Source of the DNA: Anaerolineaceae bacterium UBA5224
GTDB lineage: Bacteria; Chloroflexota; Anaerolineae; Anaerolineales; Anaerolineaceae
NCBI GenBank assembly: GCA_002409365.1
Contig: DHUW01000013.1
Span: 8,989 to 42,616 of the forward strand
Direction of reading: 5' to 3'
Length of the DNA stretch: 33,628 nucleotides
Shown: one piece after another, positions 15,070-23,411 of the stretch
Numbering within the stretch: position 1 is the stretch's first letter
How the letters are laid out: every line of letters begins with the position of its first letter
Made by a program: the position numbers and the translations under genes
The notes under the pieces: generated by a model
Database searches by the model: none
What the model saw: the letters and a program-made list of their open reading frames with translations, nothing else
What the model was told of the DNA's origin: nothing

Positions 15070-16217
15070 ATTATGCCTCGGTCGATAACAATGCCAGTAA
15101 ATACGCTACACAAGCTCAAAACTGGCTGAAAGAATGCAAAAAAATCGCCGGCGAACTCAATAATTTATACAATGAAGCTGCTGCCGATCCAGTGCGACTG
15201 CAGCAGATTATTGATTTTGCTCCAAACAACAAAAACAGTGGACGCATTGCCAAACCACTGCATGAAGATCCTCTGCAGAGCTTCCCTGCGCCCACCCTCC
15301 CTGACAGATATACACTTGTAATTGCCGATGGTTCACAGATCGTGCCAAACCGCCATCGCTCGCTGCAATTCGGACTGATCAACATTGGCATCCTGGTCGT
15401 CAGTTTCGGCAGCGGGCAACCGCCGGAAGTGAATCTGGTTTCGGAACTGCTCGAGTATAACGAGGTTTTGCGGGAAGACGGAAACCTTGCAACAGAGGAT
15501 GATATCGCTCTTATACGCGATCTGCGTGAACGCACCCTGATCCGCGACCAGGTCACTTCCCTGCTTCAAAGGCCTGTTTTGACTGTAACAGATGGACCAC
15601 TGGACATCTTCTATCGCAGCGATATCCAGGGCAAGAAAGAAAGGGAAGCTCAGAGTAAAGTCTTCCAACTCGACCAGCAGCTTCAGAAGGAAAATATCCT
15701 GAGTGCCGGTTATATCGACAAACCGGGTTCGTCCATGCTGCACAACATGCTCGACATTTTTGTCGAAGTACAAGGTGGCGCCGGACCCGAACCGTATAAA
15801 AATCGCATCAGTGACCGTCTGCTGCTGGGCAAGCGCATCAAACCTGGAGAGCGCTCTGCAGTCTTCGAGGTCGTCTCCAAGCATCGCGGAGATCCGGTTG
15901 ACCGCCTGCGTGTAACATTTTTCTATTTGAATGTCAGCACAGTACCTGAGCATCCCTGGCTGGCGAGAGTGGAGATCCCTTACTGGATCTCACAGGAACC
16001 AGATTTGGTCGGGTTGATCCATGCCGCACTGTTTGCTGATGCCCAGGTGCTCGATTCCCACCCATACCCATATTCGCTGCACCGCGCCCACGAGCTGGCA
16101 GTGGTGAAACAAGCCGAATATGAAGAAATCGAAAACATGCTGCTTTCAAAATTCTCTGAGGACAGTGAACTCACTGGCTACCGATCCAACAAAGATTACC
16201 TGAAAGGTCTTAAATGA
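15060..16217 (+). CDS. nurA: NurA-domain nuclease
   Basis: A 385-residue protein with the NurA nuclease domain, an RNase H-like fold that resects DNA ends together with the HerA translocase. The two Asp-containing strands expected for the metal site are visible: VIADGSQIVPNRH (D90) early and VTDGPLDIF (D178) in the middle. The C-terminal region has HPYPYSLHRAHELAVV, a family-typical segment. An N-terminal helical stretch of about 60 residues precedes the domain. I chose the ATG at 15060 because upstream in-frame starts would fall inside the -10 box and because AGGA lies nearby. It is the first gene of a four-gene operon. Its stop overlaps the next start (ATGA), and HerA is two genes downstream. 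Confidence 0.87.
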   Translation: MPLNYASVDNNASKYATQAQNWLKECKKIAGELNNLYNEAAADPVRLQQIIDFAPNNKNSGRIAKPLHEDPLQSFPAPTLPDRYTLVIADGSQIVPNRHRSLQFGLINIGILVVSFGSGQPPEVNLVSELLEYNEVLREDGNLATEDDIALIRDLRERTLIRDQVTSLLQRPVLTVTDGPLDIFYRSDIQGKKEREAQSKVFQLDQQLQKENILSAGYIDKPGSSMLHNMLDIFVEVQGGAGPEPYKNRISDRLLLGKRIKPGERSAVFEVVSKHRGDPVDRLRVTFFYLNVSTVPEHPWLARVEIPYWISQEPDLVGLIHAALFADAQVLDSHPYPYSLHRAHELAVVKQAEYEEIENMLLSKFSEDSELTGYRSNKDYLKGLK

Positions 16218-16831
16218 GCGAAACACAAAAAAGCATTCCCATCGGTAAGCTGCTGCGTGCTGAAAACAGCCAGTTTGTGGCTGGCTGCCGCGTACGGGAG
16301 CTGGAAACCCCGGCTCTGGGTGCCCTGGTTAAAGTGACCCTGGAGGATCAGAGCCAGATCTATGGTCTCATCACGAATATCCTTATCAACGATGACAGCC
16401 TCGTCCGCCAGCTTGTCTCCGGAGTAAGTATTCCCACCGAATACACCGCCGACAACCGCTACAACCGCAATTTACCAGTTGAAATCCACGTGCTGACGGT
16501 TGGATATGCTCAAAATGGGCAGATCTCGCATCGCCTGCCTCCACGCCCACCGCTCAGTTTGGATGAATTGCACCTCTGCGATACAAAAGAATTGTGCGAT
16601 TTCACTTCGCTCAACGAACAGGCGTACCTCCGTCACATCCTGCGGCTGATCGACCGACCCGTTGAAGAAATTTTGGCCGCGCATTTACGGCAGGCTAAGG
16701 CTGCCCATGATTCTGTTGGTGACACGGGCTGGTACAGCCAAGCCTGTCAAAAGCTGATCACCCTGCTGCGCGATGATTACCTGCGACTTACCACTGTGTT
16801 GGACGTATTGACCGACCTGGAGCGTGAATAA
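16214..16831 (+). CDS. Stand-alone HAS-barrel-like protein of the NurA-HerA operon
   Basis: A 205-residue protein without a nuclease or ATPase motif. The first 100 residues (PIGKLLRAENSQFVAGCRV ... LGALVKVTLEDQSQIYGLITNI) look like the beta-barrel (HAS domain) found at the N-terminus of HerA and ATP synthase subunits. HerA downstream has its own similar barrel (GFVIGGG ... GAFVVIDSNNWRFYGLVTDL). The remaining half is helical, with repeated His, Leu and acidic residues and no recognised domain. It sits between nurA and herA with ATGA and TAATG overlaps on the two sides, so its amount is probably tied to theirs. I infer an adaptor or clamp in the HerA-NurA machine. The family relation is by pattern only. 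Confidence 0.6.
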   Translation: MSETQKSIPIGKLLRAENSQFVAGCRVRELETPALGALVKVTLEDQSQIYGLITNILINDDSLVRQLVSGVSIPTEYTADNRYNRNLPVEIHVLTVGYAQNGQISHRLPPRPPLSLDELHLCDTKELCDFTSLNEQAYLRHILRLIDRPVEEILAAHLRQAKAAHDSVGDTGWYSQACQKLITLLRDDYLRLTTVLDVLTDLERE

Positions 16832-18555
16832 TGGAAAACGGAACCCCTATACCTCAAAACCCTGAGATTGGCTTCGTCATTGGCGGCGGGTTGGAAGCTG
16901 ACCTTGATGTTCGCCTGACAGTTCCCCCGCAGGAAGTCCAGGAAGGTGCTTTTGTCGTAATCGACAGCAATAACTGGCGGTTTTATGGCCTGGTCACTGA
17001 CCTGCGCCTGGCAGCAATTGACGAGCAGTATGCCAACCAATTGAATTCTCAGCGTTTTGCTCCCCACCTGGCAGAATATCTCAACAAGCAGACCCTTTTC
17101 ACCAACCTGGCAGTCATGCCGGTTTTAATGAAGGATCGCGGTCCTGACCCTGCTTCACCCGGCTACTGGGGTTGGCGCTTAAATAATATGGATGATCCGG
17201 CACCCATGCCGGTCAAAACCATTCCAGACCATCATGCACCAGTCAAGCTGGCAGGGAAAGCCGACATCGCCGACATCTTTGGCGAGGAGGACAACAAGAC
17301 GATCTTCCGTGTTGGTAGCACCCGCGAACAGGGGCATCCGGTCTGTCTGAACCTGGATAAATTCGTCCAGCGCTCTTCCGGCATTTTCGGCACAACCGGC
17401 TCGGGTAAGTCATTCCTGGCGCGCATGATTCTGGCTGGTCTGATCCACGCCGACCATGCCTCCACCCTTATTTTCGACATGCACAACGAGTACGGTCCTG
17501 ACACGAGCTCCTCGGATACCGGTCAGGCAGTGCCGGGTCTGAAGGGCAAATTTGGCAGCAAAGTTCAACTGGTTGGGCTTGGATCAGGGGCTAAGTTTGG
17601 GAAGCTGATTGCCGATATCGATCTTGAAATCAGCCACAGAGATATTAAGGTCGAAGATATTTTGCAGCTCGCTCAGATCCTCAACCTCAAGGAAACTACT
17701 GCCACCACCCTGGATAAACTGGAAAATGATTTTCATGAGAATTGGTTCAACGCTTTTATGCAAATGAACGTGGGCGGGGTAATTGAGAATGAAGAGGGCA
17801 AAACTGAACCTGCCCCTGACAGCGTTGCTTTCTGGGCACATCAGGCTGGTATTCACCCCGGAGCAGCAGAAGCACTACGCAGCAAACTGGGCCGACTTTT
17901 CAATCGCCCCTATCTGATCGATGCGCCTGCCAGCGACGGTCTGCAAGCCATTATCGACACACTCCAAAGCGGACGTCATGTTGTGCTTTCCTTCGGGAAG
18001 AACGACAGCGAACTCGACTACCTCCTGGTCACCAACCTGATCACTCGCAAGATCCGCGACGCCTGGGAGCAATCCACCGAAAATTATCACAGCGGCAGAA
18101 ACAAAGCTGAACCGCGTCCTTTGGTAGTAGTAGTGGAAGAAGCACACAAGCTACTCAACCGCGAAATGGCTTCCCAGACCATTTTCAGCACCATCGCACG
18201 GGAAATGCGCAAGTATTACGTGACTTTGCTGATCATCGACCAGCGCCCATCCCAAATCTATGATGAGGTCATGTCCCAACTGGGCACGCGTATCTCTGGC
18301 TCATTGGGCGATGAAGACGATATCAATGCCGTCCTTTCCGGCCTGCCTGGCAGGGGCGGGCTGCGTGGAATGCTCGCAAAACTGCAGCCAAAGGAAGAGG
18401 TGCTCATGCTCGGATGGGGGGTACCCATGCCGATTCCGATCCGCTCGCGCCGTTATGACCAGCAATTCTGGATCGATCTTTTAGGAGAGAAATCCAAGCC
18501 GAAATCGATCAATGACATCAACAAAGGACTGGGGATGGATGATGATTCCGATTAA
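16831..18555 (+). CDS. herA: HerA-type DNA translocase (FtsK-HerA ATPase)
   Basis: A 574-residue hexameric-translocase-type ATPase. Layout: N-terminal HAS barrel (about 10-65); a linker; Walker A GTTGSGKS at 187-194; a LIFDMHNEYG strand at 213-222, typical of HerA; a helical insertion around 265-345; Walker B VVVVEEAHK at 432-440; sensor-like IIDQRPSQI at 468-476; and a candidate arginine-finger region GTRISG at 485-490. HerA hexamers thread duplex DNA and feed it to NurA, which is encoded two genes upstream; Rad50 follows directly. The start codon overlaps the previous stop by one base (TAATG). All catalytic motifs are intact. Some HerA relatives act in phage defence, but the pairing with NurA and Rad50 argues for repair. 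Confidence 0.88.
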   Translation: MENGTPIPQNPEIGFVIGGGLEADLDVRLTVPPQEVQEGAFVVIDSNNWRFYGLVTDLRLAAIDEQYANQLNSQRFAPHLAEYLNKQTLFTNLAVMPVLMKDRGPDPASPGYWGWRLNNMDDPAPMPVKTIPDHHAPVKLAGKADIADIFGEEDNKTIFRVGSTREQGHPVCLNLDKFVQRSSGIFGTTGSGKSFLARMILAGLIHADHASTLIFDMHNEYGPDTSSSDTGQAVPGLKGKFGSKVQLVGLGSGAKFGKLIADIDLEISHRDIKVEDILQLAQILNLKETTATTLDKLENDFHENWFNAFMQMNVGGVIENEEGKTEPAPDSVAFWAHQAGIHPGAAEALRSKLGRLFNRPYLIDAPASDGLQAIIDTLQSGRHVVLSFGKNDSELDYLLVTNLITRKIRDAWEQSTENYHSGRNKAEPRPLVVVVEEAHKLLNREMASQTIFSTIAREMRKYYVTLLIIDQRPSQIYDEVMSQLGTRISGSLGDEDDINAVLSGLPGRGGLRGMLAKLQPKEEVLMLGWGVPMPIPIRSRRYDQQFWIDLLGEKSKPKSINDINKGLGMDDDSD

Positions 18556-21118
18556 ACTGAGTCTGGCTGGTTTCACCTCCTACCGCGAACCAGTTGAGAT
18601 TGACTTCACCGGTTTCGACCTGGCGGTTATTTCCGGGGCGAATGGCGCCGGCAAGTCCTCCTTGCTTGATGCCATCACCTACGCACTCTACGGAAAAGCC
18701 CGCGGTCAAAACGAAGCCATCATTAACATTGCCAGCAAAACTGCCGAGGTGACCCTCGATTTTGAATATGAAAATCAGGTCTATCGCGTCACACGCAACA
18801 ACACCCGCGGAAAATCAACCCAGGTCGACTTTTTCATCCAGCAGCCCGGCGAAGAGGCTGAAGGAAAAAAGTGGAAAGTTCTCACCGAGCGCACCGTGCG
18901 AGAAACTGACGCCAAGATCATCAAAACCCTTCGGCTGGACTTCGAGAGTTTTGTGAATGCTTCATTCTTCCTCCAGGGAAAGGCAGACTCCTTCGCAACC
19001 AAGAAACCTTCCGAGCGCAAAGAAATTCTGGCAACAATACTCGGGCTGGATCAATGGGAAACTTTCCGCAAAGCCGCTAATGAAAAGAATCGTCAGGCTC
19101 GGGCTGATGCTAAAATCCTCGAACGTGACATCGCCGCCATCCAGGAGGAGCTCGAGACTGAAGAAAACCGCCATCATGACCGCGAATTGGTGGAACGCGA
19201 CCTGGCGCTGCTGCGCGAAAAGGTGAGCAGTCTCCAAGCCCAGCTCGACACGCTGCGTGCCAAAGCGCAGCTGCTCGCAAACCAGGCCAAGCAAGTGGAG
19301 GCTCTCAAACTCCAGCTCGACCGCTCACGCCATGTTTTGCAGCGCAAACAGCAGCAGGAGCTTGATAAAGAAACTATGCTGGCAGAATATCAGCAAAAGC
19401 TGGACCATGCTGCCCAGATTGAAATTGCCTATAAGCAGCTTCTGACTGGCCGTAAAAATTTGGAGGGAATGGATGAACTCTCCCAGCAATATTGGCCGCT
19501 TGAGCGCCAGCGCTCTGGTTTGGAATCGCAACTTCAAAGCCACCTTCAATCACTCGAGCGGGAGATTCATTCGCTTCAGGTTGAAGAACAAGACCTGCAA
19601 ACCGCTCTCAATGCATCCCAACTAAAGCGAGCCAGGTTAAAAGAGCTGAATGGAAAGCTTGCTGCGCTTACAGACACGGTTGACCTGCAGGAATTGAATA
19701 ACCAGATCAAGGTTCTTACTGATCAGATTGCGGAGCTGGAAGGTCAAAATGGCAGCCTTAAGGCGCAAATGGAAGAATTGGCAGCCCGCAGACAAAAGGT
19801 GGAAAATACGACTAGCTCGGTCTGCCCGATATGCGGTCAAGACCTTACACCCAAGCACCGGCAGGAAATTATCACCGAGATCGGTGTTTTAGGAAAACCC
19901 CTGGGCGATCAACACCGCGCCAATCGCGCTCAAAGCGAACGTCTCAAAGCGGACAAACTGAAACTGGAAAACCAGGTAACCCAAGCACGCCAGCAGGAAG
20001 TCCAGCTCATGAACCTTCAGCGCGACCAGGCACTGCTGCAGCAGGAGCTCGATCTTCTGCAGGAGCGTGAGAACCTGTGGGAGACCGGCAAAGCAGCCCG
20101 CCTGCAGCAGGCCATCCAGGAGCGGGATGAGCAGAGCTTTTTACCTGAGCTTCGCCAGCAATTGAGCCAGCTCAACCAGCAAATTGCCACCCTCGTCTAC
20201 GATCAAGACACTCATAATCGCTTGCGTCAGCAGGTCCAATCCCAGGCTGATGCTGAAAAATCGTGGCAGGAACTCCAGATCGCCCGGAACAGTTCCCGTT
20301 TGCTGCAGGCTGAGCTTGAGTCGATGCAGAGTGAGATCGAGCATGAGCAGGAGAGCTTGCTCGAGGTGGAAACTCGGTACCAGGTAGAAGAGGCTGCCCT
20401 GGAACAGGCTCAGGCTGAATCACAGGACGGTCGTGAGGTTGAAGCAAAGCTTGCAGCTCTGCGAGAAGAGCAGGATGTCTACAACCGCAGGCTTGGCGAG
20501 ATAGATCAGGTTTTGGCAACCATCCAAACCCAGCGTGAGCGCCAGGTCAGACTACGACAGGAAATGGAACAAACCAACGAGTTGATCAGGCAGTATACCA
20601 AGCTCGAAACTGCATTCAGCAAGGATGGGGTGCCCGCCATGCTCATTGAGCAAGCCTTACCCGAGCTTGAAGACCAGGCAAACAAGCTTCTTGCCCGGCT
20701 TTCGGATTACAGCATGAGCGTTAAGTTCAACAGTCAGCGTGAATATAAGGACGCAAAACGCAAGGATAAGATGGAAACGCTCGATATCCTGATCAGCGAC
20801 GGTTCGGGCTCACGCGATTATGAAACCTATTCGGGCGGCGAAGCCTTCCGCATCAATTTTGCTATCCGCCTGGCACTCAGCCGAGTTTTGGCTCACCGGG
20901 CAGGGGCAAAGCTGCAAACGCTGGTGATTGATGAAGGTTTCGGCAACCAGGATGCCCAGGGGCGTCAACGTTTGATCGAGGCGATCAACACTGTTCGTCC
21001 GGATTTTGAGAAAATCCTGATCATCACCCATATTGAGGAACTGAAAGATTACTTCTCCAACCGCATCGAGGTCACCAAAACCCCCACCGGCTCCAAAGCT
21101 GAAGTGATTTTGGGTTGA
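18542..21118 (+). CDS. Rad50/SbcC-type SMC ATPase with zinc hook
   Basis: An 858-residue Rad50/SbcC-like protein. Seen: an N-terminal P-loop GANGAGKSS at 32-40; a Q-loop segment (NASFFLQGKADSFATKKPSERKEIL); a long heptad coiled coil; a central zinc hook CPIC at 428-431, almost exactly mid-protein; a returning coiled coil; ABC signature YSGGEAFRINFA at 763-774; and Walker B TLVIDEGFGNQD with D797/E798. Such ATPases tether DNA ends and control a nuclease partner, normally Mre11/SbcD. No mre11/sbcD gene lies in this window, so the partner here may be NurA, or an Mre11 encoded elsewhere. The start is one of the two ATG codons at 18539 and 18542, both inside the end of herA, giving a 14- to 17-base overlap. 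An in-frame ATG at 18512 is less likely. Confidence 0.88.
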   Translation: MIPIKLSLAGFTSYREPVEIDFTGFDLAVISGANGAGKSSLLDAITYALYGKARGQNEAIINIASKTAEVTLDFEYENQVYRVTRNNTRGKSTQVDFFIQQPGEEAEGKKWKVLTERTVRETDAKIIKTLRLDFESFVNASFFLQGKADSFATKKPSERKEILATILGLDQWETFRKAANEKNRQARADAKILERDIAAIQEELETEENRHHDRELVERDLALLREKVSSLQAQLDTLRAKAQLLANQAKQVEALKLQLDRSRHVLQRKQQQELDKETMLAEYQQKLDHAAQIEIAYKQLLTGRKNLEGMDELSQQYWPLERQRSGLESQLQSHLQSLEREIHSLQVEEQDLQTALNASQLKRARLKELNGKLAALTDTVDLQELNNQIKVLTDQIAELEGQNGSLKAQMEELAARRQKVENTTSSVCPICGQDLTPKHRQEIITEIGVLGKPLGDQHRANRAQSERLKADKLKLENQVTQARQQEVQLMNLQRDQALLQQELDLLQERENLWETGKAARLQQAIQERDEQSFLPELRQQLSQLNQQIATLVYDQDTHNRLRQQVQSQADAEKSWQELQIARNSSRLLQAELESMQSEIEHEQESLLEVETRYQVEEAALEQAQAESQDGREVEAKLAALREEQDVYNRRLGEIDQVLATIQTQRERQVRLRQEMEQTNELIRQYTKLETAFSKDGVPAMLIEQALPELEDQANKLLARLSDYSMSVKFNSQREYKDAKRKDKMETLDILISDGSGSRDYETYSGGEAFRINFAIRLALSRVLAHRAGAKLQTLVIDEGFGNQDAQGRQRLIEAINTVRPDFEKILIITHIEELKDYFSNRIEVTKTPTGSKAEVILG

Positions 21119-21400
21119 CCAATAGTGGGAAGAGGCTCACTTGCCACCTTCGCAAAAACAGTAACCATATCGTCGGGAAGGGGCTCGACCCTTTCCGCGA
21201 TTATTATGACCATGGAACGGTGCAAGATCGTTCCCTACTTGTACCCTCCCTTTACCAATTTTCCTCATGGGAAACCCTCCGTTACGCCTCGTTGATAACC
21301 TTACGCGTGATAAAATTAAACTATCAATAAATCTGTTTACTATGTAATGTTACAGGTTTTATAGACCTGATTTCAATTGAATTGAAGAACAGGAGTCCTC
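21119..21400 (+). other. Spacer between rad50-like gene and pgm, with repeat debris and promoter
   Basis: No gene is supported here. At about 21177-21197 an imperfect hairpin pairs GGAAGGG with CCCTTTCC. At 21214-21234 lies a copy of the 21-base GGAACGG hairpin repeat, listed separately. The right half is AT-rich. TTTACT and TATAGA, separated by 18 bases (about 21337-21366), form a possible pgm promoter, and AGGAG six bases before the ATG is its ribosome site. Confidence 0.45.
21214..21234. repeat. 21-base GGAACGG hairpin repeat, copy 1
   Basis: GGAACGG, seven spacer bases, TCGTTCC: a hairpin of six Watson-Crick pairs plus one G-T. Two further 21-base copies with the same stem wording and the same seven-base spacer lie at 25549-25569 and 31210-31230. 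All three follow gene ends. This copy is 96 bases behind the rad50-like stop. Confidence 0.55.
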
Positions 21401-23044
21401 ATGAGCATTCATCCTCTCGCCGGTAAACCCGCCCCCATCGAATATCTCGCCAATATTCCCCGCCTGGTGTCCGCTTATTACACCATTCACCCCGAACCGG
21501 GTGAACCCAGCCAACAGGTCTCCTTCGGCACCTCCGGGCATCGCGGAAGTTCCCTGAATGGCAGCTTCAACGATGATCATGTTGCCGCTATCACACAGGC
21601 GATCATCGAACACCGGCGGGGTGAAGGCATCCGCGGTCCGCTTTTCATGGGCATGGACACGCACGCCCTTTCTGAACCTGCTCTCTATACTGCCATTGAG
21701 GTTTTTGCCGGCAATGGTGTGGATATTCGCATCCACCAGGATCACAAATACACTCCCACACCGGTCATCTCGCATGCTATTCTGACTTTCAATAAGGAAT
21801 TCCCCGAGACGCTTGCCGATGGCGTGGTGATCTCGCCTTCCCATAACCCACCGGAAGATGGCGGTTTCAAATACAACCCGCCCAATGGCGGTCCCGCAGA
21901 TACTGGCACGACCAAATGGATCCAGAATCGCGCCAACGAGATCATTGCCAACAACATGAAGGATGTAAATCGCATTCCTCTCAACAAAGCCATGGCAGCG
22001 GATACCACCACCCAGATCGACTTGATGACTCCTTACCTGAAAGACCTTAAAAATGTGATCGACATGCAAGCCATTGCCCAATCCAAGATCCGTATCGGAG
22101 CCGACCCACTGGGCGGCTCAGGTGTGGCATTTTGGGAGCCGATGGCAGACATGTACAAACTGAACCTCGTGGTGGTCAACAAGCGCGTCGACCCCACTTT
22201 CTCCTTCATGACCCTTGACAGAGATGGCAAGATCCGCATGGATTGCTCTTCGCCCTACGCCATGGCGAGCCTGGTTGCGATGAAAGGTGATTTTGATCTT
22301 GCCTTTGGCAATGATGTTGACTTTGACCGCCACGGCATCGTCACACCCAGCGTCGGCTTAATGGACCCCAACCACTACCTCAGCGTCGCCATCTGGTATC
22401 TCTTCCAGCATCGCCCGGGTTGGTCGAAAGATGCCGCTGTTGGCAAGACGCTGGTTTCCAGTTCGATCATTGACAAAGTGGTCCGAAAAATTGGTCGCAA
22501 GCTCTGCGAAGTGCCGGTTGGTTTCAAGTGGTTCGTACCCGGTTTGCTCAGCGGTGAGATCGGCTTTGGCGGTGAAGAGAGCGCCGGCGCCTCCTTCCTG
22601 CGTAAGAACGGCACCGCTTGGACCACCGATAAGGATGGTTTTATCATGGATCTCCTGGCAGCCGAGATTCTGGCAGTCACTGGCAAAGACCCGGGTCTGC
22701 ATTACCAGGATTTGGAAGCCGAGTTGGGTGGTTCCTGGTATGCCCGTGTTGATGCCCCTGCCACTGCAGAGCAAAAAGCGATCCTTGGTAACCTTTCTCC
22801 CGACCTGGTAAAGGCTGAGACTATGGCTGGCGACCCAATTTTACACAAAATGACCACAGCCACCTGCAACTATGCCCCCATCGGCGGGTTGAAAGTTGTT
22901 ACACGGAACGGCTGGTTCGCCGCCCGTCCCTCCGGCACGGAGGATATTTATAAGATTTATGCTGAAAGCCTGAAATCAGGCGAACACCTGGCGCAGATCC
23001 AGTCTGAAGCGCGTAAAATTGTAGATGCGGCTCTCGCGGAGTAG
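21401..23044 (+). CDS. pgm: Phosphoglucomutase (alpha-D-glucose phosphate-specific)
   Basis: A 547-residue phosphoglucomutase that interconverts glucose 1-phosphate and glucose 6-phosphate, linking glycogen and sugar-nucleotide synthesis to glycolysis. The length and motifs match the bacterial enzyme throughout. These include SFGTSGHRGSS (41-51), the phosphoserine loop ISPSHNPPEDGG (Ser147), the Mg-binding FGNDVDFDRHG (D305, D307, D309), the sugar-binding GGEESAGASFL and the phosphate-binding RPSGTEDIYKIY near the end. All catalytic residues are present. A good AGGAG ribosome site precedes the ATG, and a hairpin terminator follows. A diverged copy of its last 28 codons lies 280 bases downstream (23325-23411). 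The GH13 branching-type gene follows, so the locus looks devoted to glucan metabolism. Confidence 0.95.
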   Translation: MSIHPLAGKPAPIEYLANIPRLVSAYYTIHPEPGEPSQQVSFGTSGHRGSSLNGSFNDDHVAAITQAIIEHRRGEGIRGPLFMGMDTHALSEPALYTAIEVFAGNGVDIRIHQDHKYTPTPVISHAILTFNKEFPETLADGVVISPSHNPPEDGGFKYNPPNGGPADTGTTKWIQNRANEIIANNMKDVNRIPLNKAMAADTTTQIDLMTPYLKDLKNVIDMQAIAQSKIRIGADPLGGSGVAFWEPMADMYKLNLVVVNKRVDPTFSFMTLDRDGKIRMDCSSPYAMASLVAMKGDFDLAFGNDVDFDRHGIVTPSVGLMDPNHYLSVAIWYLFQHRPGWSKDAAVGKTLVSSSIIDKVVRKIGRKLCEVPVGFKWFVPGLLSGEIGFGGEESAGASFLRKNGTAWTTDKDGFIMDLLAAEILAVTGKDPGLHYQDLEAELGGSWYARVDAPATAEQKAILGNLSPDLVKAETMAGDPILHKMTTATCNYAPIGGLKVVTRNGWFAARPSGTEDIYKIYAESLKSGEHLAQIQSEARKIVDAALAE

Positions 23045-23058
23045 ATAGTTTAATGACG

Positions 23059-23088
23059 AAAGGCAGATTTTGAGTAAAACCTGCCTTT
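23059..23088 (+). terminator. pgm terminator hairpin
   Basis: AAAGGCAG (23059-23066) pairs perfectly with CTGCCTTT (23081-23088). The 14-base loop can extend the stem by four T-A pairs (TTTT...AAAA) after one mismatch. A T-rich tail (TTTGTTGT) follows on the forward strand. The stem also ends in TTT on the reverse strand, so it may work in both directions. Confidence 0.65.
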
Positions 23089-23099
23089 GTTGTCTGTTG

Positions 23100-23321
23100 T
23101 CAACGTTTTAGTGTTAATTCAAACTCCCAGATTCCAGCCATGTTACCAAACAATGTTTTTACTACATGGTCAGCCAACACGGCAATGACCTTTTCATCTC
23201 CAGCAAACACTGAACTTTCCTTGATTTGATAACCCTGACAGCCATCTTCCTGAGGACATTCCAGTTCCAAACCAGGAAAATCGTCCTGCATGATTTCTTG
23301 AATATGTTCAATATTCAACAC
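23100..23321 (-). CDS. Small hypothetical protein in pgm 3' spacer
   Basis: A possible 73-residue acidic protein, not recognised. It has a reasonable amino-acid mix, a Cys pair (ECPQEDGCQGY, about residues 21-31) and no membrane segment. Against it: the start is a GTG with no clear ribosome site, and no -10 box of the quality seen elsewhere precedes it. In its favour: the ORF exactly fills the gap between the pgm terminator and the duplicated pgm tail, and it converges on that terminator. It may be cargo of a small insertion, a remnant, or chance. Confidence 0.3.
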   Translation of the reverse strand: MLNIEHIQEIMQDDFPGLELECPQEDGCQGYQIKESSVFAGDEKVIAVLADHVVKTLFGNMAGIWEFELTLKR

Positions 23322-23324
23322 CAG

Positions 23325-23411
23325 ATCTATACCGAGAGACTAAATTTGACGGGACACCTGGCACAAATCCAATCCGAAGCCCGCGAGGTTGTAGACGAGG
23401 CGATGAGTTAA
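23325..23411 (+). pseudogene. Orphan copy of the 3' end of a phosphoglucomutase gene
   Basis: The forward frame ending at the TAA in 23409-23411 reads IYTERLNLTGHLAQIQSEAREVVDEAMS. It lines up with the end of the intact pgm (IYAESLKSGEHLAQIQSEARKIVDAALAE). Over the best 51 bases I count 38 identities. Many of the mismatches are third-position or conservative changes, so the copy diverged while still coding. Similarity stops at about 23325. It cannot be a functional enzyme. It is either what remains of a deleted tandem pgm paralogue or a displaced native 3' end after insertion of foreign DNA. Confidence 0.65.

Noticed and set aside
15333..15953. 206-codon reverse ORF inside nurA
   Set aside because: No start signal or domain; nurA frame is supported by motifs and operon overlaps.
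16831..18555. HerA as a stand-alone phage-defence ATPase
   Set aside because: It is embedded with NurA and a Rad50-type ATPase in a coupled operon, which fits DNA-end processing better.
21359..22081. 240-codon reverse ORF over the pgm start
   Set aside because: The forward frame is an unmistakable phosphoglucomutase; the reverse frame is a codon-bias shadow.
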